A stretch of 64,000 nt of DNA from Adiantum capillus-veneris (GCA_014529385.2 CM043965.1:62949933-63013932), one strand, 5' to 3'; positions 46,344-58,118 are shown, counted from the first letter of the stretch. Numbers and translations: made by a program. Notes: generated by a model from the sequence alone, not told the origin.

Positions 46344-48739
46344 CCACAAATTTGTCTCCAGGCGAGGAAGAGAGACTTTTGAGTCTTCTCAGAGAGTACA
46401 GAGATGTGTTTGCATGGTCTTATAAGGACTTAAAGGGAGTTGACCCATCGATATGCCAACACACAATCCCACTAAAACAAGATGCAAAGCCTAGCAGACA
46501 GAGACCATACACATATAATGATACGTTTGCTAAGCGAATCAAAGAAGAGATAGATAAGCTAATGGAAGCTGAATTCATATACGAGATTGAACACACCGAT
46601 TGGGTATCTCCAATTGTGGTGGTACCCAAGAAGAACGGAAAACTTCAAGTGTGTGTCAACTTAAAGAAAGTGAATGCTGCAACAATTAGGGACAATTATC
46701 CCCTGCCGATAACTGATCATGTTCTAGAGCGTGTATCAGGGAAAACAGCATACTCCTTTCTTGATGGTTTTTCAGGATATAACCAGCTAGCCATAGCACC
46801 GGTAGATCAACATAAAACAGCTTTTGCAACGGAGTGGGGAATTTATGCTTATCGGGTTATGCCTTTTGGTCTAACCAATGCTCCCGCAACCTTCCAGAGG
46901 CTGATGACGCATGCTTTCAAAGAATACTTAAGGTTGTTTCTAGAAATATACATGGATGACTTATGTGTACATTCTCTTCTGAGAGATGAGCATCTAGAAC
47001 ACCTAAGAAAAGTATTTGAGAAATGTAGGACATATCGCATTTGTCTCAATCCTGAGAAATGTGTGTTTATGGTCCGACAGGGCAGAATTCTGGGACATAT
47101 TGTCTCACAAAACGGAATATCCACGGATTTAGAGAAGATAAAAGTTATAGTGGATATGCCTAGACCAACCAATGCGAAACAAGTACAGAGCTTTATGGGA
47201 CATTGCGGATATTATAGACGATTCATTTACATGTACGCTATAATAGGCCAACCACTTTACAGGCTAATAGTGAACTTTGAATGGACAGAGGAGTGTGAGG
47301 AATCATTCAAGAAATTGAAAGAGGCACTCATTACTGCTCCAGTCTTGAAATCACCAGATTGGGAGAAGATATTCCATGTGCATATAGATGCTTCGGCATA
47401 TGCAATAGGATGCATTCTGGCTCAGCCAGAAGAAGGAAACATGGATTTTCCTATCTGTTACGCCAGTCGACAGCTCAACAATGCAGAGAAGAATTACACC
47501 ACAACAGAGCGAGAAGGATTAGGAATGATATATGCTGTGAAGAAATTTCGGCATTATCTTCTAGCCAACAAGTTTGTGTTTTTTACGGATCACCAAGCCT
47601 TGCTCTACCTAGTGAATAAACCATGCAATACCGGGAGAATAGTGAGATGGTTCATTATCTTACTGGAATTCGACTTCACGGTAGTAGTAAAGAAAGGAAA
47701 AACACATCTTAGAGCTGATCATCTTTCGCGATTGACGAATGGAGAAGACCCTATAGGAGTAGATGACGACATGCCAGACGCGTACTTGTTCAACATAGAA
47801 ATGATACCGAAGTGGTCTCAAAATGTCGTTAGCCTATTAACCTATGGAGGAGAGTTTGATAGAAGAGAATACAACCAGAAACATATTGCTATTCAGCAAT
47901 CCAAGAATCTTCAATTGGTTGCAGGAAGGTTGTATCAATTGGGAAATGATCATGTTTTACGACTATGCATCAATCCTGAGGAATATAATATATATCTGTG
48001 CGAAGCACATGTTCAGGAATGTGCATTTCATTGTTCAAGAAGGAACACATATAGGAATTTGTTACAATTGGGAGTCTATTGGCCAGGAATGAAAGAAAGC
48101 GTACATGAATATGTCACTGTATGTATTGTATGTTCATCAAAACCGCCAGCAGAGTATTCGACATTATATCAGATAATGATCGCTCCGGAATGGAGTCAGT
48201 ATATTGTTGAATATCTCACAAATAGAACTTTCCCAGAAGGAACGTCAAAAGCTCGTCAGAAATCTGTAGAGACAGAAGCTAGAGATTACGCTTTAATAGG
48301 AGATCAACTCTATAAGAGAGGTAAAGACAACCAGCTTAGGATTTGCGCATCAGAGTCTGAGTATGTGATAATCCTGGAGCAAGCTCATGGAGGAGTAGGT
48401 GGAGGCCATTTCTCAGGTGATAAGACAGCAAAACTTGTCTTAGCCGCAGGAATATGGTGGCCAACATTACATATGGACGCTGAGGAATACGTTAAACGGT
48501 GTGATGACTGTCAGCGGACCAAAGTACCACTTAAAAGAGATGATATGCCGCTTAGACCAATGATGGGGGCAAGAGCTTTTGCAAAATGGGGGATTGATTA
48601 TGTCGGACCCATTTCACCTCCTGCATATAAGACTCATGCACAATACATCGTTGTGGCTACAGACTATCTAACAAAGTGGGTCGAAGCAAAGGCAACTCAA
48701 AAAGCAGATGCCAGGACCACAGGCACAATTTCTATATGA
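46334..48739 (+). pseudogene. pol: Element C RT, RNase H and integrase N-terminus with duplicated zinc domain
   Basis: The 801-codon frame starts LSPGEEERLLSLLREYRDVF. RT has WVSPIVVVPKKNGKLQVCV, MPFGLTNAPATFQRLM and the active site YMDD at 46949-46960. RNase H keeps its acidic residues (HVHIDASAYAIG, TTTEREGLGMIYAVKKFRHY, FFTDHQAL, RADHLSRL). Two successive integrase zinc-binding domains follow: LCEAHVQECAFH...CIVC (about 47995-48135) and LEQAHGGVGGGHF...CDDCQRT (about 48375-48520), each preceded by an LR(L/I)C-type strand. The catalytic core begins KWGIDYVGP and AKWGI...ATDYLTKWVEA, and the frame then shifts at about 48700. Confidence 0.88.
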
Positions 48740-49726
48740 ATACGTCTTTGTACGATATGGATTGCCAATAGAAATTGTGAGTGATCGAGGCACACATTTT
48801 ATAAATGAAGTGATAGAGATCCTTCTAGATGAATTCATGGTAATCCATAGGAAATCAGCCCGTATCATCCACAAGCAAACGGACAAGCTGAAGCAACAAA
48901 CAAAACCATATGCACGGTCCTTACGAAGATTGTATCTGAGTCGAGAACTGACTGGGACCAGAAGTTGCATTCAACATTATGGGCATATAGGGTAGCATAT
49001 AAAACATCAATAGGAACGACCCCATATAACATGGTTTTTGGGCTAAATGCTATCTTACCAATAGAATTCTTGATTTCAACCTTAAGGGTGGCTAAGGATC
49101 TAGAGTGGACAGGGCACGAGCTTTCTGATAGAATAGATGACCTGGAAAAGCTAGATGAGCTTCGCCTAAAAGCAGTAGCTTCTATCTACGCTCAAAAAAG
49201 GCGACAAAAGGAATTTTTTGATAAGCATGTGCGGACTAAGGAGTTTAAGGTTGGGGACTATGTCCTAGTTTACACTCTGAAACAGCATGCTAAGAAGCTT
49301 AAAAAGCGAGGGATGGGACCTCTGGTGATTAAAGATCTATCACCAAGTGGAGCCGTCAAGCTTGCTACATTAGACGGAGAAGAAATGCCCAATTGGATTA
49401 GTGGATGCAGAGTGAAAAAGTATCTTTTGCGGCTAACCCAAGACATGCTTCTCAAAATACATCAAGAAAAGCTGCGTGTCCAGAAAAAGAAAACGATTGT
49501 GGAGGAAGCGCAAGACGAGGCGAAGGAAAGAATGGAGAAAAGAAGACTACTACGTCAGAAACAGTGCAATGAAGGAGCAATACGAATAAACGCAGTCAAT
49601 ATAATAGAAATGGATAATGACAAAGAAGAACCCATCATTGAATGCAAAGTAGGAACCAACCAAATCAAAGCCAGAGCACTATTGGATTCAGGAGCTCAAA
49701 CTAACCTACTCACTCAGTTTGTATAG
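48708..49726 (+). pseudogene. pol: Element C integrase core and C-terminus
   Basis: The second catalytic Asp is in IVSDRGTHF (48778-48804) in one frame. After a shift near 48860 the third residue Glu is in NGQAEATNK, followed by LHSTLWAYRVAYKTSIGTTP in the frame that runs 48965-49726. The C-terminal part has VRTKEFKVGDYVLVY and GMGPLVIKDLSPSGAVKL, the GPY/F-type module. The frame continues without a stop into a basic coiled segment and then the second protease (LLDSGAQTNLL). Confidence 0.85.
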
Positions 49727-50711
49727 ACAATTGACAAATGACACTAAATTACAAACTGCCAAGCAAGAGTTAAAGAGTTACTCTGAGAATTCAATCAAAA
49801 CTGTCGGATGCACAGTTTTACATATACAGATTAACCAGTATGTGTATCCTCATATGTTTTACGTGGTTGAAGACCAAGCTACACAACATTCATTATTGCT
49901 AGGACAACCATGGCAGAAGCAATACAATGCAATGATTGACTGGAGTTCTAAATCAATGCTTATCAAATACGAAGGTGAAAGTCAATCAGTTAAGTTCACC
50001 AAAGGAGCAGAGCCAACTCCAAAGGAAGAATCCAAGAACAAAGGTAAACAACAACCAGAGAAAAAGAAGAAGCAATGGCAACCAAAAGTTTCTATACAAC
50101 TGGATTGCTCTTCGACGAGGAACTCTCAACATTGGATAAGGAAGACAAGCAATAATATAACAGCTCAACCTTGGAAAAAAACAGAGTCAAAGTTGGTATG
50201 GAGACCAAAAAAGGTTGTGCTAGAGAACACAAAGGTGGAAAACAGAGTCTTCAATACCAGACAACAGAGTGATTCCAGACAATCAAGGACAATGAAACAG
50301 ATCTGGATTCCAAATAAGTTCATGACGGCACAAAGCTATAGCAAGCAAATTTGGATCCCAAGGATTTGTAAACAGGAACTCCCTTCAGTACAATCCACGG
50401 AAACTCCTAGGTATTTCAAGGCGAGGAAATCAACACAAAGAACAAAGCAGGTTTGGGTCGCAAAGAGTTTGTGGCAAGCACAAGCGAAGCGGAAGCAGAT
50501 TTGGATTGTGAAAAAGAACAACAAGGTAAAGAAGAATCCATCTACTGATTCTACTACCGAACTGCCAAAACCAACCCAAAACCCGACCACCAATCCTTCA
50601 ATCAAACAAAGAGCAGCTTTCTTGGAAAGACTGTTGTATCATCGCTCTACAATTGCATTGGGAACTTATGACCAAAACAACTACAATGCTTCACCCACAG
50701 ACACTTCATAG
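49610..50711 (+). pseudogene. Element C second aspartic protease and W-x-P-K repeats
   Basis: Downstream of integrase a second retroviral-type protease begins with IIECKVGTNQIKARALLDSG (catalytic DSG at 49685-49693), then AQTNLL. After a small frameshift at 49719-49726 it continues with MFYVVEDQATQHSLLLGQPW, the expected end block. A basic, Gln/Trp-rich tail of about 230 residues follows with repeated KQ(I/V)W(I/V)xxK words: SKLVWRPKK, KQIWIPNKFMTAQSYSKQIW, KQVWVAKSLWQAQAKRKQIW. The tail matches the motif family of element D. The role is unknown; a nucleic-acid-binding or particle protein released by its own protease is one possibility. Confidence 0.72.
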
Positions 50712-50733
50712 TCGTCCAGGAGGACTCAGACTA

Positions 50734-50746
50734 GGAGGGGGGGAGG
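50734..50746 (+). promoter_or_regulatory. Internal polypurine tract of element C
   Basis: GGAGGGGGGGAGG lies 22 bases after the stop of the W-x-P-K frame. Its first 12 bases are identical to the terminal tract at 56846-56857. It is followed by two copies of AGGTATACA. Confidence 0.75.
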
Positions 50747-52355
50747 TATACAGGTATACAGGAGCTACAAAGCAGCTACAAGCGACAAAAACAAAGAAAA
50801 ACAAAAATTATATTACAAGGGCAGTGTCTTACATGATTTCACAATTTTTATGTTTGATTGCGGATATTGATAATATTTATGCCCTTATATACCTTGTTTT
50901 GCAACAAGAAGAGATCAAATGATGAATTTGGGTCTCTAGACGTGTAAATATCACTAAATAAGAGTGTTTTTTTGGAGCTAAAAAGTGGAAAAAAGTGGTA
51001 ATCCAAGTCCAGAAATCACAAATAAGTGTATATTCATATACACAGGGTTACCAGCTATTTATTGTGTATGTTTGGAATTTTTTGGCTTCAATTTGCTATT
51101 CCTTTATTTTTTGTGATTTTCTTGATAAAAGTAAAAGAAAAATAAAAAAGCAGGTGAAACGAGATCAGAAAAAAGAAAGGAATAGATGGTGATGATCCTA
51201 ATGACAAGGGCAACCCATGGTAAAAATTGAGTACAATTCGGGAAAAGTTGCGGAAAGCCCGAAATGACAGAATTTTGGCAAAGTGCACAGATTTCTCAGA
51301 AAAAGGTCAAACGGAGTCCAAATTGAGAAATTTCAAATCCTAAAGTGCATTTCACGACGAGATAGGAGCACATGTCAAATTTGGTAACAAGTGATCCGGG
51401 AAGTCCAAAGTTAAGTATTTTTTACTTCACTTACAAGCTCATTTCCACTATTACCTTCTTGGAGAGAGCAAAGAGCACACAGGAGCATCCAACCTTCTAC
51501 AGCCTTCTACGACTGCTACGAGAGCTCAGAGGACACCAGAAATGAGAGGTAGACTCGTTGCCATAAGCTTTTGATGCTTATCATTAACTTTTGTCGCGAA
51601 AACTGAGCAAAACCAAGAAACAAGAGCAGACGGGGAATGGGGTAGAATGCTAGGTAGTGGCACAACCGCCTAACCAAACCTTGCAAGAACTTATAGGTGG
51701 GTTACCCTAGTATAGAAGATGGGTTTCTAACACTCAAAGCTCGAGAAAGAACGACTGGAAAAACCCTAGGTCAACAGAGCCTGCAAGAGGCAAACAGGAA
51801 AAAGTTATCGAAACGACACAAAACTTCTCAGGAAGCTTAACAACATCGAGGGCAATGCAACCATGGAGTATCTCCAGGTTTGGACCACCAAAAGTGGGTC
51901 AAAACAACCGATTCGACGACAGACACACAAAGCGTCATTTTGGCATAACGGCTGAAATTGACGACCGAATGAATTGAAACTTCATAAGCAGCTTCAAGTA
52001 ACTATTGATGACTTATGTTTGCAAGCAAAACCCAAAAGAAAGCTGATTCACTTACCGATGGTGAAAAAGACGCTTTCGGGCAACCAAATGGAGAAAGATG
52101 GAGAACGGGGAGCCAAAGTCAAGTTCAACCAAATAGATGGCTTCACAACATATCCAATGAGCTGGAAATGCAACTCTCGAGAAGAAAAGTTGAAGAAATT
52201 CAACTCCAAGGCAAAAAGACGACTTCGGAGACTGAAATGCCTATAAGGGGGCTTTTTAGCTAAACTGATGACTTTTTAAGTTGAAAACTAGTTAGCAGGG
52301 CTTAGGGCACTAGCACAAAGCATTCTTTGCACAAAAGGACCAACATTTCAAGAAA
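50747..52355 (+). other. Spacer of element C, upstream of the right palindrome group
   Basis: Only short frames are present; the frames 51974-52263 overlap each other and show no domain. I see nothing else of note. Confidence 0.5.
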
Positions 52356-53366
52356 AGACATCATACGCGTATAATGTCTCACAGCATGAATTTCACATCC
52401 ATTTCAACATTTGAGTGCATAGCCTCATTCCACATGTTAATCACATCCTATGAACCAAGTATCATGAGAATTGGAGTTAGAAAACCCAAGGAAAACCAAA
52501 AAGACGCAAAGTAGGTCATAAAATTGATTTTTGGTCCTAATTTTGTCAAAATAACTCCAAACTCATTGAAACTTTGTAGGATTGTTGTTAAACACATCTA
52601 CAAGCTATCTGGAACCAAAAAGCACCATTTTGACACAAAAGACATTATACGCGTATGATGTCTATTTGCACTTACAGAGTCAAAAATGCTCATTTGTCAT
52701 CATACATCCATTATATATATCTAATACATACTACATATGAAATTTGGAACCATTTGGTCAAGAGGATCACCCCATTAGCCCAATTGAGGGAACATCCTTC
52801 ACCTAAAGCCTATTTTTGGCCCAAATCCAACATACTCAAGTCCAAACCAAGATTTGAGTAGGAACAATCCTTCACTAGTACATGGGCAGTCCACGGAACC
52901 AATCCCATGCAAAATTGATGAAAAAGACATCATACGCGTATGATGTCTCCAGAGCCATTTTTAGCCCAAAATCTATCCAAACTTCATAAATCCACTGAAT
53001 AAGCCTATCTAAAGCCAAATCCAAGCTTATAGAGAAATTTGGTCCAAAAATACACTAAAAGACATCATACGCGTATGATGTCTCACTATGTGATTTTGGC
53101 ACCTCAGGGCTTCAACCACCAAACAGAAGTGATCTACATGCCATTTGAAAGTGAACCACCAAGTTTTATCCAATTTGGATCATAAAATCCAATTCCCTTT
53201 CAAAATTTTTCCAAGAGCCGGAACTGGACTAAATTGGCCAAAACTTGACCAAATGGGATCCAAACTCAAATCCAGGCATATGAAAATCATGTATACACTA
53301 TCAGCTACAAGAACAACCAATATGAAGTCATTTTGACACAAAAGACATCATACGCGTATGATGTCT
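52356..53366. repeat. Palindrome array, right group (5 copies of 24 bp)
   Basis: Copies start at 52356, 52640, 52925, 53060 and 53343, so spacing is 284, 285, 135 and 283 bp. The last three are perfect palindromes of arm AGACATCATACG. The first has TATAATGTCT and the second ACATTATACG, each one change from perfect. The DNA between copies is non-coding and much more diverged than the palindromes. Confidence 0.97.
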
Positions 53367-53531
53367 CCAGCATGATTTTGAGCCCATTTTGCATATTTTT
53401 TCACCTACCTTGCATTCTTAGGCCCTGAAAGCTCATGTTTCAATTTTCAAGTCATTTGGATAGTTAAAAGCTTCACTTCGGCTTTCAGTACTAAAAAGAC
53501 GCTAACTTCTGAAATTGGAGTTACAGGATCC

Positions 53532-56500
53532 ATGGATTCCACCAAGTCATCGGCAACGAAGAGAAAAAGACCGACAATCAAAGATGCTATTGCAGAAGCG
53601 GAACCCTTTGACATTCCAGCAGAAACCCTCAAGCCAACCAAAACTTGGGTGGAGGAAGCAGTATTGGAGTAAGAGGGAATAAAGATCTACCAGGGGACTT
53701 TCAGAGATCCTCAAGGGCAAGCGGTGGATGTACCGATGATCCCACAGGAATTGGTAGATTATAGCAGGTCAGGAGACATCAGCAAGTACCTGGAAAGGGC
53801 AGACTTGCACAGTTTCTTCACCTCGAGACCATCAGGTGTGGATACAAGAAGAGTGTACGAGTTGGCAACATCCATTCAGAAGGATGGAAAAGCCACATTG
53901 ACAGCCATGGATGGAGAGAAGATAGAAGTACAGATCACTCCACAGCTAATTGCAGACGCATTGAAGCTGCACAACAAAGGGAGCTCGGTCAGGGAAAGAA
54001 GAGAGGCCATAGAGGTCTATGGGCCCAAGAAACAAAATGCGACCTATGGAGATATGCCGGACCCAAGAGCGGCAACCCTTTGCCGACTGTACAACCAATT
54101 TCTTCATGTTTTCAGTAAAAGACCGCAAAAGTATACGACACCACCCCATGCCATTGCGACCACCATCACATGGGCATTAAAGAGCAATATGCCAAAAGAG
54201 GTGAATTACGCTCAACACATCCACGAGCAAGTAATTGCCATGCACAACGAGAAGCCAAAATACATAGGAGGAACGGAAATTCTGACAAGAATAGCTTATG
54301 AAGCTATTGGAGCTAGAGATCAGTGGCCAAAGGCTCCCTCCTAGAATGAGTGGCTTAGAGAAGCCGACAAGGAGGAAGAACAGCCCGAAGTACCCAAGAG
54401 GGCATCCACAAGAGCACGCCGGAAACTAGAAGTAGTTTCAGAACCTGAAGAGGATGTGGACGAGCCACTTAAGAAGAAAGTAAAGAAGAAGTTTGCTCCC
54501 AAGCAAACCAAAAGTCAGAAAGCGGCAAGAATGGAAAGATTAGTGGAGCAGTTTAGAGCGGAAAGAGCTCTAAAGGGTGACTTTGAAGAAAAGTGGGTGC
54601 CAGACCCCACTAAAGTCGGAACTAGCTCGACCAGGCCACATATTGATCAATACGATCAATATATTAAAGCTTATGAGGAGTCAGAGGCTATTTTGGAGCA
54701 GCAACCTGTCGAGCCATACACTGAAGAGGAGGTACAACAATTAAAAGCTGAGCTGAAAAAAGACGACAAGGGGAAAAGGAAAGTAGATGAGTCTACTAAG
54801 CCTCAAGAGAAAGATGGGCAAGCCGACAAGGGGAAAGCCAAGGAAGCTGAGGACAAACATCCTTCTATGACTGATGTACCAAGCCCGAAGAAGACGGAAA
54901 AAATTATGGAAGAGACCACAATAGAGGTGGACATAGATGTTTTGGAAAAGCCAGAAGCCGAGACCAAAGAAAAGAAGATAGATCCAGTTTAGCAAAAGAG
55001 AAATGATTATGAGGATCTGGTAGAGATAGGATACACCGAAGAAGAGGCCCTTGAGGCAGTTTATGGGATCACCCTACAAAAACAAGATGAACGGAGAGGG
55101 ACGGAGAAAAAGACAGAGTAAAAAAGAAAGTGAAGAGAAACTGGACGAACCGAAAATACTAGAAGAGCCAAAGCCAGTGGAGGTGGTGGCGGAAAGAGCT
55201 TTAGAGTTGACAGATGATGATGAAAAAGACAAGCACATGGTGCATGAACTGCTCAGCAAGATAAAAGAAAGGTCCAAGGCAAAGGAAGTAGAGATTGATA
55301 CAGCCAAACAAAGGGAAGCGGAGTTGCAGAGAAATTTAGAGAATGTTATGACTGAATCTGAAAGTCATAAAGCATCACTCTATGATGCGGAAAACGAGAG
55401 AGACGGCTTGATACTCCAACTAGCCGAGGCTTCAAGAGAAGTAACAAGTGCACAGGAAGCAAGGGAGCGGATAGAGGATGAGTTGGAGGCGGCTAGGGAT
55501 GAGCTCATTGAGCTAAGGGAAAGAGTTGAGCTCCAAGAAAGAACAATCACTAGACTCAGGTCTACCCCTAGAGCTAGCAGAGCAGGAACCGAACAAGAGG
55601 GAGCTATCGTACCAGTTTTGGAAGACCTGGTCCGAAGCTTACAAAGAGAGCTAAGATTAGAGCAAGTGCAAAGGTTGCACATTGCGGAGGGATCATTGGT
55701 CGCAGAGGAGAGGCTCACATTAGAAAATCAAACACTACGGACAGAGAATGAGGCCCTCCGCAAACAGCTCCAAGATCTACAAGAGCAACAAAGAAGAGAG
55801 ACAGAGACACCACAAGAAGAATCAGGTGGAGCAGCCATAGAGCTACCAGAAACTGGAGAGGCAACCACAATTGAAGATCCAGCCCCAGCTCAAGAGGTGG
55901 CCTCGACTTCAAGAATCTCTGAAGAAGAAGAAGAACAAAGGCTCCATGACCAAATAGAAAAGTCAGCAGAGGAGAGTGCCAAGGCGGAAATGGAATGGGA
56001 GAGGAGACTCCTAATCTCCATTAGACTTCAGGGACTAGACACAAAAGTGCTCCATGAACAGTGGATGCAACCCAGCTTGCCTTTCCCTTTGATGAAATTT
56101 GAAGTGCTAAAGACGAAAAAGAGAATAGAGGAGGAGCAGTATGTCGCTCTTTACGAAGGCGACATCACAAAGGAGGAACAATCAAAGAAGATAGTAGATT
56201 CACAACCTAGATGGAGAAAAGGTTGGCTGAACAAATACCCAGCCTACCTCATCTACTTGGTGGAGGCACCAAAGGAGATTCGGGAGGATGCAACCTTCTG
56301 CCCGGTGCCAAGAGTCAGAAACTGGAAAGAGCATGGCAGGATTGCAGAAAAGAAGCCAAATTGGCTTAATTATCCCAGGATGCCAGGACCAAAGGCAGGA
56401 GAGAGAATAGGTAAAGCCTACATGGTGAAAACCCTAACGGGCACCATCAAGCTCTTTACTGGCTCTCCTAACCTTTCATGTCAGATGCTCAAGAAAATCT

Positions 56501-56808
56501 GCAGGACTCTCTTAGCTTGCATTGAAGTGTTCGCGCCAGATAAAGCCACGACCTCGAGTCTACTATCGACGGCCGACACGGTGACTGATATGATGTACGA
56601 TCTTTCATTGCAACCTTCTCCAAAAGTGTTACACCTCCTATACCAAAGGATTATGTTTTTCCCTAGCTTCCACATGCAAACATTCGAAGAAGCTTTCTAC
56701 ACCGGCTTTTTCACCCACGAAAGCAAAATATTCGGCCCAACCTTGACCATCGGCAACCTACGATACGAATCACATTTGCAGATGCTCAAGACGACAGGAC
56801 TTTATTAA
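53532..56808 (+). pseudogene. Element C third ORF: large coiled-coil protein (about 1,090 codons)
   Basis: It starts at ATG 53532 (DSTKSSATKRKRPTIKDAI). It is interrupted by a TAA near 53669, a TAG at 54342, a TAG at 54990 and a frame change near 55100; otherwise it is one protein. The N-terminal 260 residues (IPQELVDYSRSGDISKYLER, FFTSRPSGVDTRRVYELATS) recall the putative plant transposon protein domain found in gypsy-type elements, by pattern only. The middle is Lys/Glu-rich. Residues encoded at 55200-55800 form a long heptad-rich coiled coil (LRTENEALRKQLQDLQEQQ). The last 250 residues are globular (WRKGWLNKYPAYLIYLVE, GKAYMVKTLTGTIKLFTGSP). No signal peptide or membrane segment is seen, so it is not an obvious envelope protein. 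Confidence 0.7.
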
Positions 56809-56844
56809 CCAAGCATAAAATTCATGTCAGGGACGACATGAACG

Positions 56845-56857
56845 CGGAGGGGGGGAG
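56845..56857 (+). promoter_or_regulatory. Terminal polypurine tract of element C
   Basis: CGGAGGGGGGGAG lies directly before the 3' LTR start TGTTGAG. Confidence 0.9.
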
Positions 56858-57792
56858 TGTTGAGCCAGCAGAGGATCACACCCATATTTTTGCTCACACT
56901 CATCAATTTGTAACCATTGATTGTAATAAATGTCTTTCCGACATTAATTTTGATTTGAGCCATTCATTAAGTAACGGGACTCAAATGAGTTTCCAGCTTG
57001 TAATCCCGAAGTAATTTCACTTGCTGATGTAATTAGTTAGAGATGTTCTCACCTCCAAGGCTGAGGTATATAAGCCAAAGTTTTTGTAACCTAAGGGGAG
57101 ATTATTAATCAAAGTGAGTTTTTTGAGCGCCGTGACTGTGTCTGAGAGAGAGAGAGAGAGTGAGAGTCTTATCTACTTGCTACGCGAGCTACGGAGCCGC
57201 CATTGGAGAAGCGACACCGCCATTGTGTTAGCAACGGCGAGAGCTACGCACAGATACCAAGAGTGCGCGCTATCGGCTTCTATGTGTGGTAAGTTCCTAC
57301 AAGCTTCAGTGTGAGTTTTCTTCCAACTCGTGTGTCGGAATTGAGCGTGCAGCATATCTATAGAACCACAACGAGTAGAGCTACACATTAGTACCATCGG
57401 GGTCAAGTTTCGATCACCTGTATTTTTCGGCCTGTCTTCATACGCGTTTATCGCACGGAGTGGTTATAGGTTGATTTTGCAGTTCAAGTCTTTAGGGTGT
57501 TGTTCTTACCTAGTGTATAGACTTCCCCTTGAGTTTGAGATCGATTCAATGATTCTAGATCCTGTTTCGTATAGCATTCGTTCGTAGTACGGATTTCAGT
57601 CACTTGCGTATTTTAGAACTTAGATTTGATTTCATTAGTAGCGATTGTCATTAGAAGGTCGAGTAGGTGATTTTACACCCACCTAGTTGTTTCCATGCGC
57701 CTACGGGTCAAGCTCCATCCTCGTCTGACAAATTCTGGTGTTGGTTGAGTTCTCGCTATTTAGCTTCCGCTAGCGGCGTAACCGCCTTAACA
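56858..57792 (+). repeat. 3' LTR of element C
   Basis: It matches 38839-39775 from TGTTGAGCC to CCTTAACA, with a shorter GA tract. TATATAAG is at 57067-57074. TGCAC follows at 57793. Confidence 0.95.
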
Positions 57793-58118
57793 TGCACTCT
57801 TCATATTCCAATCTCATCATGTAACCAATCAATGTTCCACTCCTTTGGAAGATAATCAAGCGTAGATGGAAAGGTGATCCGCCTTGCTGCTCTTGTGCAA
57901 GCTTCTCTCTTGTATGCTTGCCGATCTACTTCCCTTTGATTCTTTAATTTGACACATTGAATAAACCACTTTTTCATGAGCGATGCATTGTTTATGCAAA
58001 ATGTATCCACAATTTTCTACATACTTTGAGTCATAATAGATTGGTTTCCTTTGTCTTGGTGTATATGAGACACCATACATTCATATTCCACATTACTCCA
58101 TGGATGTGGCATTGATGG
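57793..58118 (-). other. Start of the interior of gypsy element E
   Basis: Reading leftward from the primer site, broken frames (for example VDTFCINNASLMKKWFIQCV, then RRITFPSTLDYLPKEWNIDW) suggest a coding beginning that I cannot assign to a family. Element C separates this from whatever remains of E to the left of 38834. Confidence 0.5.

Larger units (their letters stand above)
38839..57792 (+). mobile_element. Giant Ty3/gypsy retrotransposon C (19 kb, Athila-type primer site)
   Basis: The element is 18,954 bp, bounded by LTRs of 937 and 935 bp (about 97% identical by eye) and by a perfect 5-bp target duplication TGCAC (38834-38838, 57793-57797). After the primer site come a palindrome-bearing spacer, gag, zinc knuckles, protease, RT, RNase H, a duplicated integrase zinc domain and integrase. 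Then follow a second protease with W-x-P-K repeats, an internal polypurine tract, a second palindrome-bearing spacer, a coiled-coil ORF of about 1,090 codons and the terminal polypurine tract. The primer site matches the Athila/Tat type, but the element is about twice the usual size for Athila, as I recall it. Each coding block has one or more stops or frameshifts, so this copy is not autonomous. Confidence 0.93.

Noticed and set aside
57173-57406. Minus-strand ORF in the LTR of element C
   Set aside because: Present in both LTRs (also 39156-39389) and spans the promoter region; no domain.
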